Origin: Lachnospiraceae bacterium
GTDB lineage: Bacteria > Bacillota > Clostridia > Lachnospirales > Lachnospiraceae
Direction of reading: 5' to 3'
Assembly: GCA_002892395.1 (NCBI GenBank)
Contig: NBBL01000007.1
Coordinates: forward strand, 124,130-188,129
Length of the DNA: 64,000 bases
Below the pieces are notes generated by a model that had not been told where the DNA came from, ran no database searches, and worked only from the letters and a program-made list of their open reading frames with translations. This document shows positions 27,461-36,749 of the stretch, piece by piece (position 1 is the stretch's first letter; the number at the start of each line of letters is the position of its first letter). The translations under genes were made by a program, and so were the position numbers.

Positions 27461-27499
27461 AAAAGGAGCTGTGGAAAACGCATTCATTCCACAGCTCCT
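27461..27499 (-). terminator. Intrinsic terminator after gltS
   Basis: A 12-bp perfect stem GGAGCTGTGGAA/TTCCACAGCTCC (27465-27476 with 27487-27498) is followed on the minus strand by TTTTTGCG, 33 bases after the gltS stop. Confidence 0.9.
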
Positions 27500-27531
27500 C
27501 TGAATTGATTTTCTTCGTGTGACCCAGCGCT

Positions 27532-28782
27532 TTATTTGAACAGATTCGAGATCAGCGACAGGAAAATCGGGTTATAAATATCATCCACAATCACCGCAAA
27601 GGAAGGATACAGGATCCATGCAATATGGTGATATCCGTAGACATCCATAACAGCCTTGGTGTTTGCCACCGCATTTGGTCCGGATCCGCAGCCCCAGCCG
27701 CAGTTTCCTGCACTCATGACCGCCGCGCCGTAATTCCTTCCGAACAGGTTGAAGGAAATGAAGAGAGCAAACAGCGTCATCAAAACTGCCTGTGCGAGCA
27801 AAACAATTCCCATTTTCCCTGCCACCGGAACCAGCTTCGTAATATCAATGGTCATCAGAACGAGGGCGAGATAGAGCTCCAGGAACATATGCTCAATGGC
27901 TGCCATCTCTTTGACATAGCAATCCCTTTTTCCGGCTTCCAGAATATTTCTGACAATGGCACCTGCAAACAGGCAGCCGATAAACTTCGGCATTTCAATG
28001 TACGGAATATTGTCCAGAAGGAAATAGATCGGCATACCGAGAGCGGCAATCAGCAAGGTCAGTGCAAATGCCTCAATCATTCTTCCATCGTTTAAGATCG
28101 CCACTTTTTCCTTGCTTCCTGCCTCCGGTGTATCATGAGGATCCGATTTGAGCTGATATCTGGAAATCAGGAATGCTGCAACCGGTCCTCCGATCAGGGA
28201 TCCCATGATGTTTCCCATGGTTCCTGCAGCGACTCCCACCTCTGTCACATTGGCAGGGGCCCCCATCTCCAAAAACTTTTCCCCCATCGCAGCTGCCGTT
28301 CCCACGCCGCCGCTCATAGATGCGGAGGAGCACTGCAGTGCAAGGAAGGGATTCAATCCGACGGCCTTCCCGATGGCAATTCCCACGATGTTCTGCAGCG
28401 TAATCAGAAGGCAGGCTGCAAAGGCAATTCGAAAGATCAGCTTTCCGCCCGCGTGATTTACCAGGCTGGCACTGAAGCCGTATCCCACCGCCAGAAAGAA
28501 AATATTCTGTGCGAGATCCTTGGTGACAGATACATCAAACTGAAGGCCCATAATCCCTGTGCCCTTGATCAACGCAATCGCCACAGAAAAAATCAGACCG
28601 GAAACAACCGGAGCCGGAATGGCATACTTTTGTAAAAATTTTGACTTGGAGACCAAAAATCTCCCGAGAAAAATTACAATCGCTGCAATTCCAAGTGATG
28701 TCAAGTACTCAAACTTGAATGTTGATACCGCGCCCTCCGATCCCGCGGTAAAGGTGCCAAAATACTTCGCCAGATGTTCCAT
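27532..28782 (-). CDS. gltS: Sodium/glutamate symporter GltS
   Basis: The 416-residue protein is a GltS family carrier with about ten membrane helices. Two re-entrant-loop motifs are visible: SASMSGGVGTAAAMG in the first half and SAGNCGWGCGSGPNAVANT in the second. It imports glutamate with sodium across the cytoplasmic membrane. A GGGAGGATGAAAC site precedes the ATG, and a terminator follows. The 183 bases upstream show no clear promoter boxes. Confidence 0.92.
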   Translation of the reverse strand: MEHLAKYFGTFTAGSEGAVSTFKFEYLTSLGIAAIVIFLGRFLVSKSKFLQKYAIPAPVVSGLIFSVAIALIKGTGIMGLQFDVSVTKDLAQNIFFLAVGYGFSASLVNHAGGKLIFRIAFAACLLITLQNIVGIAIGKAVGLNPFLALQCSSASMSGGVGTAAAMGEKFLEMGAPANVTEVGVAAGTMGNIMGSLIGGPVAAFLISRYQLKSDPHDTPEAGSKEKVAILNDGRMIEAFALTLLIAALGMPIYFLLDNIPYIEMPKFIGCLFAGAIVRNILEAGKRDCYVKEMAAIEHMFLELYLALVLMTIDITKLVPVAGKMGIVLLAQAVLMTLFALFISFNLFGRNYGAAVMSAGNCGWGCGSGPNAVANTKAVMDVYGYHHIAWILYPSFAVIVDDIYNPIFLSLISNLFK

Positions 28783-28965
28783 GTTTCATCCTCCCCTTTT
28801 TTGATTCTTCCTGCACTATAAGTAATTGTTTGCTTCCGCTTCCGGTCAGGCTGCCGTTCATTTCAGCCTTTGCCCACGGATTCGATTGCAGGATTGTCAT
28901 CTCAAACTCAGTATATCTTTAATGGAATAAAATGCCAATGCCTTCTTTGCAATCCGGCAGGATTT

Positions 28966-29526
28966 TCATTCTGTGGATTCGGTCTTCGCCTGGGGGAGAA
29001 AAAGACCGCTCTCCTGCAAATCAATTCCCTCCAGCTGAAGAAGCTTCACCTTTCGTTCCATTCCTCCGCTGTAACCAGTCAAATTTCCGCTGCTCCCGAT
29101 CACGCGGTGGCAGGGAATGATAATGGAAATCGGATTGTGTCTGACTGCGCCTCCCACTGCCTGTGCAGCCATTCTTGTGGTTCCGCTTCTTTTCACAATC
29201 TCCTTCGCAATCTCTCCATAGCTCATGGTCTTCCCGTAAGGAATGGTCAGCATGATTTTTGCCACCATTCTCCGAAATGCAGAGCCGCCGGGTCTTAGCC
29301 TGGGCGTAAAGTTCGGCTCCTCTCCCGAGAAATACAGCTTGAGCCAACGCTCCGTTTCAAGAAAAACGAGAAGCCGGCTCGCCTCCTCCTCCGTATTCGG
29401 GCTTCTGATTTTCCACTCTTCTGGGGTATCCTTGCATCCGCAGAACCATAGCCCTGTCAACGCACTTCCGTCACTTGCCATCATCATCTTCCCCAGCGGG
29501 GATTCAAAATAAGAAACGTATCGCAT
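28966..29526 (-). CDS. ogt: Methylated-DNA--protein-cysteine methyltransferase
   Basis: The 186-residue protein has the alkyl-acceptor motif IIIPCHRVIG (Cys139) and the preceding helix-turn-helix segment IPYGKTMSYGEIAKEI with its arginine finger (TTRMAAQAVGGA). It repairs O6-alkylguanine by irreversible transfer of the alkyl group to the cysteine. Length fits the Ogt type with an N-terminal alpha/beta domain. It starts two bases after the ABC exporter stop and is likely co-transcribed. Confidence 0.93.
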   Translation of the reverse strand: MRYVSYFESPLGKMMMASDGSALTGLWFCGCKDTPEEWKIRSPNTEEEASRLLVFLETERWLKLYFSGEEPNFTPRLRPGGSAFRRMVAKIMLTIPYGKTMSYGEIAKEIVKRSGTTRMAAQAVGGAVRHNPISIIIPCHRVIGSSGNLTGYSGGMERKVKLLQLEGIDLQESGLFLPQAKTESTE

Positions 29527-29528
29527 CT

Positions 29529-31271
29529 CTACTCCTTTAACTGCTGTGTCTTCACAAGCTCTGCATACATTCCATTTCGTTCCATTAATTCTGCATGGGA
29601 TCCTACTTCGGCGATCCTCCCCCGTTCAATCACGGCAATGCGATCCGCGTGCCTTACCGTAGACAGTCGATGGGCAATCACAATGGTCGTCCTTCCTCTG
29701 GAAAGCCGTTCCAGGGTCGCCTGAATTCTGGCCTCCGTGACGCTGTCCAGCGCAGAGGTCGCCTCATCAAGCACCAGAATCGCAGGATCCTTCAAAAAAA
29801 TCCGGGCAATGGAGAGCCGCTGCTTCTGACCTCCGGAAAGCAGCACCCCCCGTTCCCCCACATTGGTTTCAAAGCCGTCGGGCAACTCCATAATATCGTC
29901 ATAGATCTCTGCCAGCTTCGCCGCTTCCGCAATTTCCTCCATGGTAGCGTCCAGCCTTCCGTAGCGAATGTTTTCCGCAATGGTATCTGCAAACAGGAAC
30001 ACCTCCTGCTGCACCACGCCGATGGCCCTGTGAAGAGATTCCTGGGTGACGCAGCGCACATCCTGTCCGTCAATCCGAACGGCTCCATCCGTCACATCGT
30101 AAAATCGGGGAATCAGCTGGCTCAACGTCGTCTTCCCTCCGCCGGATGAACCGACAAAGGCAATCATCTCCCCGGGAGAAATTCGGAGGCTGACATCCCG
30201 GAGCACCGCTTGATTTCCCCGGTAAGAAAAGCTCACATGATCAATCTCCACCGCTCCGGAGACGTGACGCAGCGGCACTGCGTCCTCCGCATCCTGCATT
30301 TCCGGCTCCGTCCGCATTACCTCCACAAAACGATGCAGCCCTGCAGTGCCGTTTGCCAACAGCTCCGCCGTGGTTGCCAGCCGCCGAACCGGATTGATAA
30401 AGGCTGTCACGTACAAGCTGAAGGTAATCAAATCAATCACATTCAGCTGTCCCCGCATAATCAGCGCGCCGCCGACTGCAATCACCGCTGCCGACAGAAT
30501 ACACATAAAAAATTCCATCGCCGTGTTAAAGCGTGCCATCGCCCGATAGTGCTGCTTTTTTGCTTCCCGATAGGAAAGATTCGCTGCATTGAATTTTTGC
30601 AGCTCCTCTCCTTCATTTGCAAAGGCCTTCGCTGTCTTGATTCCGGACAGACCGGTCTCAAATTCTGCATTGATGGAAGCGATGGTACGCTTCACCTGAA
30701 TGGAGGCATCCCTCATGGAGCGCCGGCAATAACAAATCACAAAGAGAAACACGGGAAGAAGCAGGGCGATGACAAGTGCCAGGCGCCACTGGATGGAAAA
30801 CATCACAATCATCGCGCCGATCATGGTGACGGCAGAAACAAAAATATCCTCCGGCCCATGGTGCGCCAGCTCCGTGATGTCAAACAAATCCGCTGTCAGA
30901 CGGCTCATCAGCTGCCCCACCCGGTTCCGGTCAAAGTAGGAAAAGCTGAGCTTCTGCATGTGCTGAAACAGATCCTTTCGGATATCCGTTTCGACCCGAA
31001 TCCCAAAGCCATGCCCCCAGTACCAGATGATATAGTTAAAAACCGAGCGAAAGAGATAGACCAGAAATATCGCTCCCATCACCAGCCAAAAGGTTCGGAA
31101 ATTTTTCTCCGGAAGCAGATGATAAAGACACCATCGTGAGACCATCGGAAAGGCCAGATCAATCAAACCGATCATCAGTGCGCAGCTCATATCCAGAAGA
31201 AACAGCCTTCGATGGGGCTTAAAGTAAGAAAAAAATATCTGTGCCTCTGTCATGCTCCGGAACTCTTTCAT
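29529..31271 (-). CDS. ABC exporter, fused membrane and ATPase domains (MsbA-like)
   Basis: The 580-residue half-transporter has six helices in residues about 20-310, then an ATPase domain with Walker A GSSGGGKTTL, signature LLSGGQKQRLSIARI and Walker B ILVLDEATSALD. It probably works as a homodimer that exports lipids, drugs or peptides. It is the last but one gene of the minus-strand run that starts with the molybdenum genes, 29 bases after mogA; a link to molybdenum metabolism is not evident. Confidence 0.9.
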   Translation of the reverse strand: MKEFRSMTEAQIFFSYFKPHRRLFLLDMSCALMIGLIDLAFPMVSRWCLYHLLPEKNFRTFWLVMGAIFLVYLFRSVFNYIIWYWGHGFGIRVETDIRKDLFQHMQKLSFSYFDRNRVGQLMSRLTADLFDITELAHHGPEDIFVSAVTMIGAMIVMFSIQWRLALVIALLLPVFLFVICYCRRSMRDASIQVKRTIASINAEFETGLSGIKTAKAFANEGEELQKFNAANLSYREAKKQHYRAMARFNTAMEFFMCILSAAVIAVGGALIMRGQLNVIDLITFSLYVTAFINPVRRLATTAELLANGTAGLHRFVEVMRTEPEMQDAEDAVPLRHVSGAVEIDHVSFSYRGNQAVLRDVSLRISPGEMIAFVGSSGGGKTTLSQLIPRFYDVTDGAVRIDGQDVRCVTQESLHRAIGVVQQEVFLFADTIAENIRYGRLDATMEEIAEAAKLAEIYDDIMELPDGFETNVGERGVLLSGGQKQRLSIARIFLKDPAILVLDEATSALDSVTEARIQATLERLSRGRTTIVIAHRLSTVRHADRIAVIERGRIAEVGSHAELMERNGMYAELVKTQQLKE

Positions 31272-31300
31272 AGATTCCCTCTCCTTTGCCTTTCTGCTTG

Positions 31301-32224
31301 TTACCCATCCTCGGTTCCGCGCAGAATACGAAGTCCGTGTTCCAATGCCGGAAGAAGGATTTCCATCCCCTCTCTGCAGGCCTTCGGACTCCCCGGAAGA
31401 TTGACAATCAGTGTTTTCTTCCGGATGCCTGCTGTCTGTCGGCTCAGCATAGCCCGGGGTGTGATCTCCAGTCCCTTCATGAGCAGGGCTGCTGCAATCC
31501 CCGGTGCCATGCGGTCACACACTGCTTCCGTCGCCTCCGGCGTCACATCCTTCTCCGAGAAACCGGTGCCCCCCGTTGTGACAATCAGGTCCACCTGTCT
31601 TTGATCCGTGAGGCGGATGAGCTCCTGCTGTAAGCGCTGCCTGTGATCCGGAAGGAGCTTCCGTTCCTCCACCGCATAGCCCGCCTGTTTCAGCATGTCG
31701 ACGATGCATTCTCCGCTTTGATCCTCATACACGCCTGCTGCCGCTCGATCGCTGAGTGTCACCACCGCCGCTGTCAGGGGTCTTTCCCGGTCGGGGGGCA
31801 GCACGGCAATGGTTTCTCCCACCTGCACCCTTCCTCCCTTCACCACTTTTGCGAACACCCCCTCCTTCGGCATGATGCAGGTGCCGACCTCATAAAAGAT
31901 GGCACAGTGGTCATGGCACTCCTTCCCGATCTGAGTGAGCAAAAGAATGACGTCTCCAATCTGCAGCCTGCTGCCAATGGGAAGCATCCTGAGATCAATC
32001 CCGGAAACCACCAGATTTTCCCCAAAGGCACCGTACGCCACCGTTGCACCGGCCTTCCGAAATGCCTCTATCTTTTCCTTTGCCAGAAGACTCACCTGCC
32101 TGTGCCAAATCCCTGCATGGGCATCTCCCACAATGCCCCAGTTTTCCTGCAGCATCGCCTCCTTCCGCTGATATTTTGCCGTTCCTCTCCGCTTGCTTAT
32201 GCAGATTGCCTCTATCCTTCCCAA
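31301..32224 (-). CDS. MOSC-MogA fusion, molybdenum cofactor protein
   Basis: Residues 1-145 form a MOSC domain (GIVGDAHAGIWHRQVSLL, AYGAFGENLVV, ECHDHCAIF), related to molybdenum cofactor sulfurases. Residues about 150-305 form a MogA/MoaB domain (VVTLSDRAAAGVYEDQSG, IVTTGGTGFSEKDVTPEAT, NLPGSPKA) that adenylates molybdopterin before molybdenum insertion. The start is TTG with GGAGG seven bases upstream, inside the moaA stop region. It follows moaA by three bases. Confidence 0.9.
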   Translation of the reverse strand: MGRIEAICISKRRGTAKYQRKEAMLQENWGIVGDAHAGIWHRQVSLLAKEKIEAFRKAGATVAYGAFGENLVVSGIDLRMLPIGSRLQIGDVILLLTQIGKECHDHCAIFYEVGTCIMPKEGVFAKVVKGGRVQVGETIAVLPPDRERPLTAAVVTLSDRAAAGVYEDQSGECIVDMLKQAGYAVEERKLLPDHRQRLQQELIRLTDQRQVDLIVTTGGTGFSEKDVTPEATEAVCDRMAPGIAAALLMKGLEITPRAMLSRQTAGIRKKTLIVNLPGSPKACREGMEILLPALEHGLRILRGTEDG

Positions 32225-32227
32225 TCC

Positions 32228-33253
32228 TCAGCCTCCGATTGTACTCATCCCGGCGCACTCCGACATCTGCTCCGGTGTTTCAAAACAATGCTCCCGCGGC
32301 TTTTCCCGTATGCTGTCCGCAATCACCTGCCGCAGAATATACCGGGGCTTCGGATGCGCAGTTCGAAGAATCGCCTTCAAATCCACTGTCCCTCCAAAAC
32401 AAAGACACGGCTTCAGCACACCGGAGGCAGTGAGGCGGATCCGGTTGCAGCCGGCACAGAATCTTCCGCTCATTGCACTGATGAACCCGATGCTACCCAA
32501 GAAGCCGGGAATCCTGTAATACACCGCCGGCCCGTTTCCGTGCTTTCTTCCGTCGGGGCGAAGGTTCGGATAGCAGCGCCGCAGCTTCCGAAGCAGTTCT
32601 ACATTGCTCACGGTCAGGAACCCGGCGCCGCTCCCGATCGGCATCATTTCGATAAAGCGAACATCCAGGGGAAGATCCTTCGCCAGTGCCGCCAGCTCAC
32701 TCCAGTCTGCCTCATTGTCCCCCCGGGGATCCTGCTGCAGCACCGCATTGATTTTCACAGGAAGTCCTGAGCAAAGCGCTTCCTCCATCCCCTTTAGCAC
32801 TGCCGGAAGTGCGTCCGCCCCGGTGATGGCTGCATACCGGCGGCGATTCCGGGTGTCCAGAGAGAGATTGACTGCGTCCAGCCCGGCCTCCCTCAGCGCC
32901 GGAAGGAATTCCGAAAGCAGCACCCCGTTTGTCGTCAGCGTCACCTGTTCGATACCCGGGATCCTTCGAAGACGTCCGATCAGATCTGCGCAATCCGGTC
33001 GAACCAGCGGTTCTCCTCCGGTGATTTTCAGCTTTCGTATTCCCAGTGCAGCTGCCGCCCCCACAATTTCCTCCAATTCTTCTGAAGTAAGCAGCTCTGA
33101 AGCATCGGGACGATGCCATCCACTCCTCCTCCTCCCGGACGCATCTCCCAGTGAATCCTCTCGCTCCGGCCTGCAGTAAATACAGTGCAAATTGCAGGCC
33201 TCCGTCACGGATATCCGCATATAATCAATCGTTCTTCCATATTGGTCTTTCAT
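32228..33253 (-). CDS. moaA: GTP 3',8-cyclase MoaA
   Basis: The 341-residue radical-SAM enzyme has the N-terminal cluster motif CNLHCIYCRPE and the C-terminal cluster motif CAGCNRIRLTASGVLKPC. KITGGEPLVR is the SAM-binding strand. It converts GTP to the cyclic precursor on the way to molybdopterin, with MoaC completing the first stage. An about 20-residue Ser/Gly/Arg-rich insert follows the first cluster (EDSLGDASGRRRSGW). The C-terminus lacks the usual last-residue GG end only approximately (STIGG), so the Gly-Gly is present. Confidence 0.95.
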   Translation of the reverse strand: MKDQYGRTIDYMRISVTEACNLHCIYCRPEREDSLGDASGRRRSGWHRPDASELLTSEELEEIVGAAAALGIRKLKITGGEPLVRPDCADLIGRLRRIPGIEQVTLTTNGVLLSEFLPALREAGLDAVNLSLDTRNRRRYAAITGADALPAVLKGMEEALCSGLPVKINAVLQQDPRGDNEADWSELAALAKDLPLDVRFIEMMPIGSGAGFLTVSNVELLRKLRRCYPNLRPDGRKHGNGPAVYYRIPGFLGSIGFISAMSGRFCAGCNRIRLTASGVLKPCLCFGGTVDLKAILRTAHPKPRYILRQVIADSIREKPREHCFETPEQMSECAGMSTIGG

Positions 33254-33265
33254 GATCTCCGCTTT

Positions 33266-34372
33266 CTAAAACAGCTCCAGAAGGATCTCCAGCGTGCCGC
33301 CGCACACCTCTCCTTCCTCCGAAGCAGCATCTGCATTGAGGGTTCGCTTCAGAACCTCAATACCCCGAAGCGGCGTCCCCGGCGAAAGCACCGATTTGGA
33401 AGCAGGGAAATGGCTTCCTTCCCCCCTCTCTTCTCCCTGCCTTGCTGTGTTCAGCATTCTGCCTGCCCGGGCTGTCACCTCTGCCTCCAAAAGACCGCCG
33501 CCAATCGTATCAATGCAGCTTCCGTCCGCTTGAATCAGCATTTTGCTTCCCACACTGCGGGGAGCGCTGCCGGAACGGCTGATGATGGTGGCAAGCACCA
33601 TTTCCCTGCGTTCCTCTGCTGCCTGTCCCCATAGATATGACTGGAGTTCAGCCGAGACAGAAACCTCCGGCTTCCGATTCTTGACTGCTATGATTTCAGC
33701 CATCACAGAAACCGCAATTTCCTCCGGCGTCTCTGCTCCGATTGCCAGCCCGATGGGGGTGTGGATATCGGCGATGACTCCCGGATCCACTCCCTTCTCC
33801 AGAAGGCTTTGCCGCACCATCTTGGCCCGGCGCGCAGATCCCATCATTCCGATATACCCGTGCTTCTTTTCACAAATTTGAAGAAGGCAGCGTTCATCCC
33901 ATTGATGGCCCCGGGTCACAACCACAAAATAGCTGTTTTGATCTCCGGGAATCCTTGCCAGCGCATGGGAAAAATCCGCGTGTTCTGCCTTGTCTGCTCC
34001 GGCTTCCCCGGCGCGCACTGTAAATTCCTCCCGATCATCAATTGCGGTCACGTAAAATCCCAGGGTTTTTGCCAACCGGATGATGGGAAGCGATACATGA
34101 CCGCAGCCGCACAGAATCAGCCGGTTCCTCTGCCCGATGCGTTCGATGTAAACCCGGCTCCCGTTCAGCCTCCGCACGCCGCTCCCTTCGTTTCCCCATG
34201 CCGTAAGCTCCGCCTCCCGGCTTTTCAGCAGTCCTTCCGGATCGGAAAAATAGGCTGCCCTTCCGCCGGAAATCACTGCTTTTTCACCGGCTGCGCTTCC
34301 CTCCAGCACCGTTGCCCACAAAAACGATCCTTCGTCCCCGCAGCGTCTCACCGCCTCAAAAAACGGATTCAT
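33266..34372 (-). CDS. XdhC/CoxI family molybdenum hydroxylase maturation protein
   Basis: The start at 34372 overlaps the moaC stop by four bases and gives 368 residues. A Rossmann domain (LILCGCGHVSLPIIRLAKTL) follows a short N-terminal part. The XdhC_CoxI domain (ATIISRSGSAPRSVGSKML, DTIGGGLLEAEVTARA) is at the C-terminal side. The family binds molybdenum cofactor and loads it, after sulfuration or selenation, into xanthine-dehydrogenase-type enzymes. Its place among YqeB/YqeC genes fits selenium-dependent hydroxylases. Confidence 0.88.
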   Translation of the reverse strand: MNPFFEAVRRCGDEGSFLWATVLEGSAAGEKAVISGGRAAYFSDPEGLLKSREAELTAWGNEGSGVRRLNGSRVYIERIGQRNRLILCGCGHVSLPIIRLAKTLGFYVTAIDDREEFTVRAGEAGADKAEHADFSHALARIPGDQNSYFVVVTRGHQWDERCLLQICEKKHGYIGMMGSARRAKMVRQSLLEKGVDPGVIADIHTPIGLAIGAETPEEIAVSVMAEIIAVKNRKPEVSVSAELQSYLWGQAAEERREMVLATIISRSGSAPRSVGSKMLIQADGSCIDTIGGGLLEAEVTARAGRMLNTARQGEERGEGSHFPASKSVLSPGTPLRGIEVLKRTLNADAASEEGEVCGGTLEILLELF

Positions 34373-34908
34373 GTTGCGCTTCCTCTCTCCTCGGACAAAA
34401 ACAGTCCGCTCTTTCCCCCTTCTTTTCGAAGCAGGTGAATATTGCTTAAGCACATGCGCTTATTCATGGATTTACACATATCATAAATCGTCAGAAGCGC
34501 CGTGCTCACGCCAGTCAGAGCCTCCATCTCCACGCCCGTTTTTCCTTCGGTTCTGACCTCGCAAAACGCGTTCACTTCCTTTTTTTCTTCACAGATCTCG
34601 AACCAGACCCTTGCATGACTCAGATTCAGGACATGACACATGGGAATCAATTCCGCCGTGCGTTTACAGCCCATAATGCCGGCGACCTGCGCCACCGTCA
34701 GCACATCTCCCTTTTGAACCCTGTTCTCTGAAATGGCCTCCATCACTTCCGAACCCACTGAAATGGTTCCCACTGCGATGGCGCTCCGTTTTGTCGCTGT
34801 TTTCCCGGATACATCCACCATGTTGGCATTTCCTTGCGGATCAAAATGTGTCAACAGCGGCTCTTCCGCGTTTTCATGCCCCGGCTTCCCTGTTCCCTTC
34901 TTCGTCAT
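34369..34908 (-). CDS. moaC: Cyclic pyranopterin monophosphate synthase MoaC
   Basis: The start at 34908 follows AAGGAGGCGGTC and lies inside the end of modC; the 179-residue length is normal. Conserved segments are MVDVSGKTATKRSA, IPMCHVLNLSHARVWF and VGMEALTGVSTALLTIYDMCKS, with the last holding the catalytic lysine. It converts the MoaA product into cyclic pyranopterin monophosphate. MoaD and MoaE are not in the window. Confidence 0.95.
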   Translation of the reverse strand: MTKKGTGKPGHENAEEPLLTHFDPQGNANMVDVSGKTATKRSAIAVGTISVGSEVMEAISENRVQKGDVLTVAQVAGIMGCKRTAELIPMCHVLNLSHARVWFEICEEKKEVNAFCEVRTEGKTGVEMEALTGVSTALLTIYDMCKSMNKRMCLSNIHLLRKEGGKSGLFLSEERGSAT

Positions 34909-35983
34909 GACCGCCTCCTTTTTCCAATAACAGCAATGCGCTCTCGTCAAATTGAAGGTAATCCGGCATTCCTCTTTCCTCCAGCATGTTCCGGACACCG
35001 GGATCCACCTGCCAGCGGATTGCTGCCCCGCAGGCGCCCGTCTCCGGTCGGCAGAAAAACGTCTGCTCAAAGGGCAGCTCTGCCTTGGAAATGCACTGAA
35101 AGCGAATGCAATTCTCCGTTTTCTCCCCCCAGATCGGCACAATACGGTGTGCGTGGCAGCCCACCGCCGCCAGGTGATCCGGAACCCTCCGCTTCAACTG
35201 CAAGCGAACGCCCCAATCCGGCGCATCCACCGTGTGTGCATCCACCGGAAAGGCCTTCGAAAAATTTCTGCATCCGGTGAGAAGCGCCGCCGTTTTCGTG
35301 TTCGGGTGTTCAAAAATCTCCTCTGTGTTTCCCTGCTCAACCAGCCTCCCTCTGTCGAGGATCAAGACCTCTTCACTGAACCGGTAGATTTCCTCTCTGG
35401 CATGGGAGACCAGAATCACGATTCCCGGGTAGTCTGAAAGAAAGGAAAACAGCTCTTCCTGCATCTGATCCTTCAAGTAAGAATCCAGCGCAGAAAACGG
35501 CTCATCCAAAAGAATCATATCCGGCCTGCAGGCCATGATTCTGGCAAGCGCAACCCGCTGCTGCTGACCCCCCGAAAGCTGCCGCGGCAGCCGGTGCTCC
35601 AATCCGCTCAGCCGAAACCTTTGGATCATTTCTTCCGTCCTTAAGGCCCACGCCTTTTTTCCTCCGCGAAGACCGGCGGCGATGTTTTCTTCCACTGTCA
35701 TTGCCGGAAACAGGGCGTAATTCTGAAACAGGTACCCGACCCTTCGCTGCTGCGGTTTTTGGGAGAGGCGCAGGGCCGTATCGCAGAACACCGACCCTCC
35801 GATTCGAATGTACCCCTGATCCGGATGCTCAATTCCGGCGATCAGCTTTAACAGCATGGATTTTCCCGCTCCTGACGAACCCAGTATGCCAATCCGCCTC
35901 GCATCGGAAGCAAAGTGAAGATCCAAGGCAAAGCTTCCTGTTTTCTTTTTGATTTTTACTTCCATTGACTTCATCGCGGACAC
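34874..35983 (-). CDS. modC: Molybdate ABC transporter ATPase ModC
   Basis: The 369-residue ATPase has Walker A GSSGAGKSMLLKL, Q-loop FQNYALF, signature QLSGGQQQRVALARI and Walker B MILLDEPFSALD. The C-terminal about 130 residues resemble the molybdate-binding TOBE region of ModC. It powers molybdate import with ModB and ModA. It follows modB by six bases and its 3' end overlaps moaC by 35 bases, so uptake and cofactor synthesis are coupled. Confidence 0.93.
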   Translation of the reverse strand: MSAMKSMEVKIKKKTGSFALDLHFASDARRIGILGSSGAGKSMLLKLIAGIEHPDQGYIRIGGSVFCDTALRLSQKPQQRRVGYLFQNYALFPAMTVEENIAAGLRGGKKAWALRTEEMIQRFRLSGLEHRLPRQLSGGQQQRVALARIMACRPDMILLDEPFSALDSYLKDQMQEELFSFLSDYPGIVILVSHAREEIYRFSEEVLILDRGRLVEQGNTEEIFEHPNTKTAALLTGCRNFSKAFPVDAHTVDAPDWGVRLQLKRRVPDHLAAVGCHAHRIVPIWGEKTENCIRFQCISKAELPFEQTFFCRPETGACGAAIRWQVDPGVRNMLEERGMPDYLQFDESALLLLEKGGGHDEEGNREAGA

Positions 35984-35989
35984 TCACTT

Positions 35990-36694
35990 TCACCAGCGAT
36001 GCAGGGTTTTAATCGTCCGGTGGGCGAACCAATTCATCAGAACAACCACACCGAACGCAATGAAAAGGATCACTGCCACCCAAATCCCCGCTTTCAGATA
36101 ATCCTGATCCTGTATCACCATGGCAATCCGCTGCGAGATGGTGGCCGTCCTGCCCGGAATATTGCCTGCCAGCATGGAGGTCGCCCCGTATTCTCCCAGC
36201 GCCCGCGCAAAGGTCAATACCGTTCCGCCGGCAATTCCGGGGCCGGCAGTCGGAAGAACCACCTTCCAAAAGATTCGAAATTCCGACATGCCCAGGGTTC
36301 GCCCCGCATGGATCAGGTTGATATCCACCTGTTCAAATGCGGCCCGTGCGTTGCGGTACATCAGGGGAAAGGCAATGACGGTGGCTGCAATCACGCAGCC
36401 CAGCCAACTCTGAACCACCTTGATGTGAAAGGAATTCCACAGAAAAATTCCCATGGGCCGCCGCCTTGAAAAAAATAGAAGGAGAAAAAATCCGGCGACG
36501 GTCGGCGGCAGCACCATGGGCAGGGTAAGAATGCCGTCGGCCAGTGCCTTCATCGAGGGACGCAGGTACATGATTTTCCCTGCCGCGTAAATTCCTAAAA
36601 AGAAGCAGACCACAGTGGAAGCCACCCCTGTTTTCACGGAAATCCAAAGCGGACTCCAGTCCAATAACGCCATCTGCTCCATGATCTCTCTCAT
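35990..36694 (-). CDS. modB: Molybdate ABC transporter permease ModB
   Basis: The 234-residue membrane protein has five helices and the inner-membrane permease loop with the EAA-type motif (HAGRTLGMSEFRIFWKVVLPTAGPGI), which contacts ModC. The segment ALGEYGATSMLAGNIPGRT is characteristic of ModB. It lies 55 bases after modA. Confidence 0.95.
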   Translation of the reverse strand: MREIMEQMALLDWSPLWISVKTGVASTVVCFFLGIYAAGKIMYLRPSMKALADGILTLPMVLPPTVAGFFLLLFFSRRRPMGIFLWNSFHIKVVQSWLGCVIAATVIAFPLMYRNARAAFEQVDINLIHAGRTLGMSEFRIFWKVVLPTAGPGIAGGTVLTFARALGEYGATSMLAGNIPGRTATISQRIAMVIQDQDYLKAGIWVAVILFIAFGVVVLMNWFAHRTIKTLHRW

Positions 36695-36749
36695 GCCGCC
36701 CCCCTCCTTTTCTCCCGGTTTCCCGGTTCCTCTTTTGAATCAACCCTGT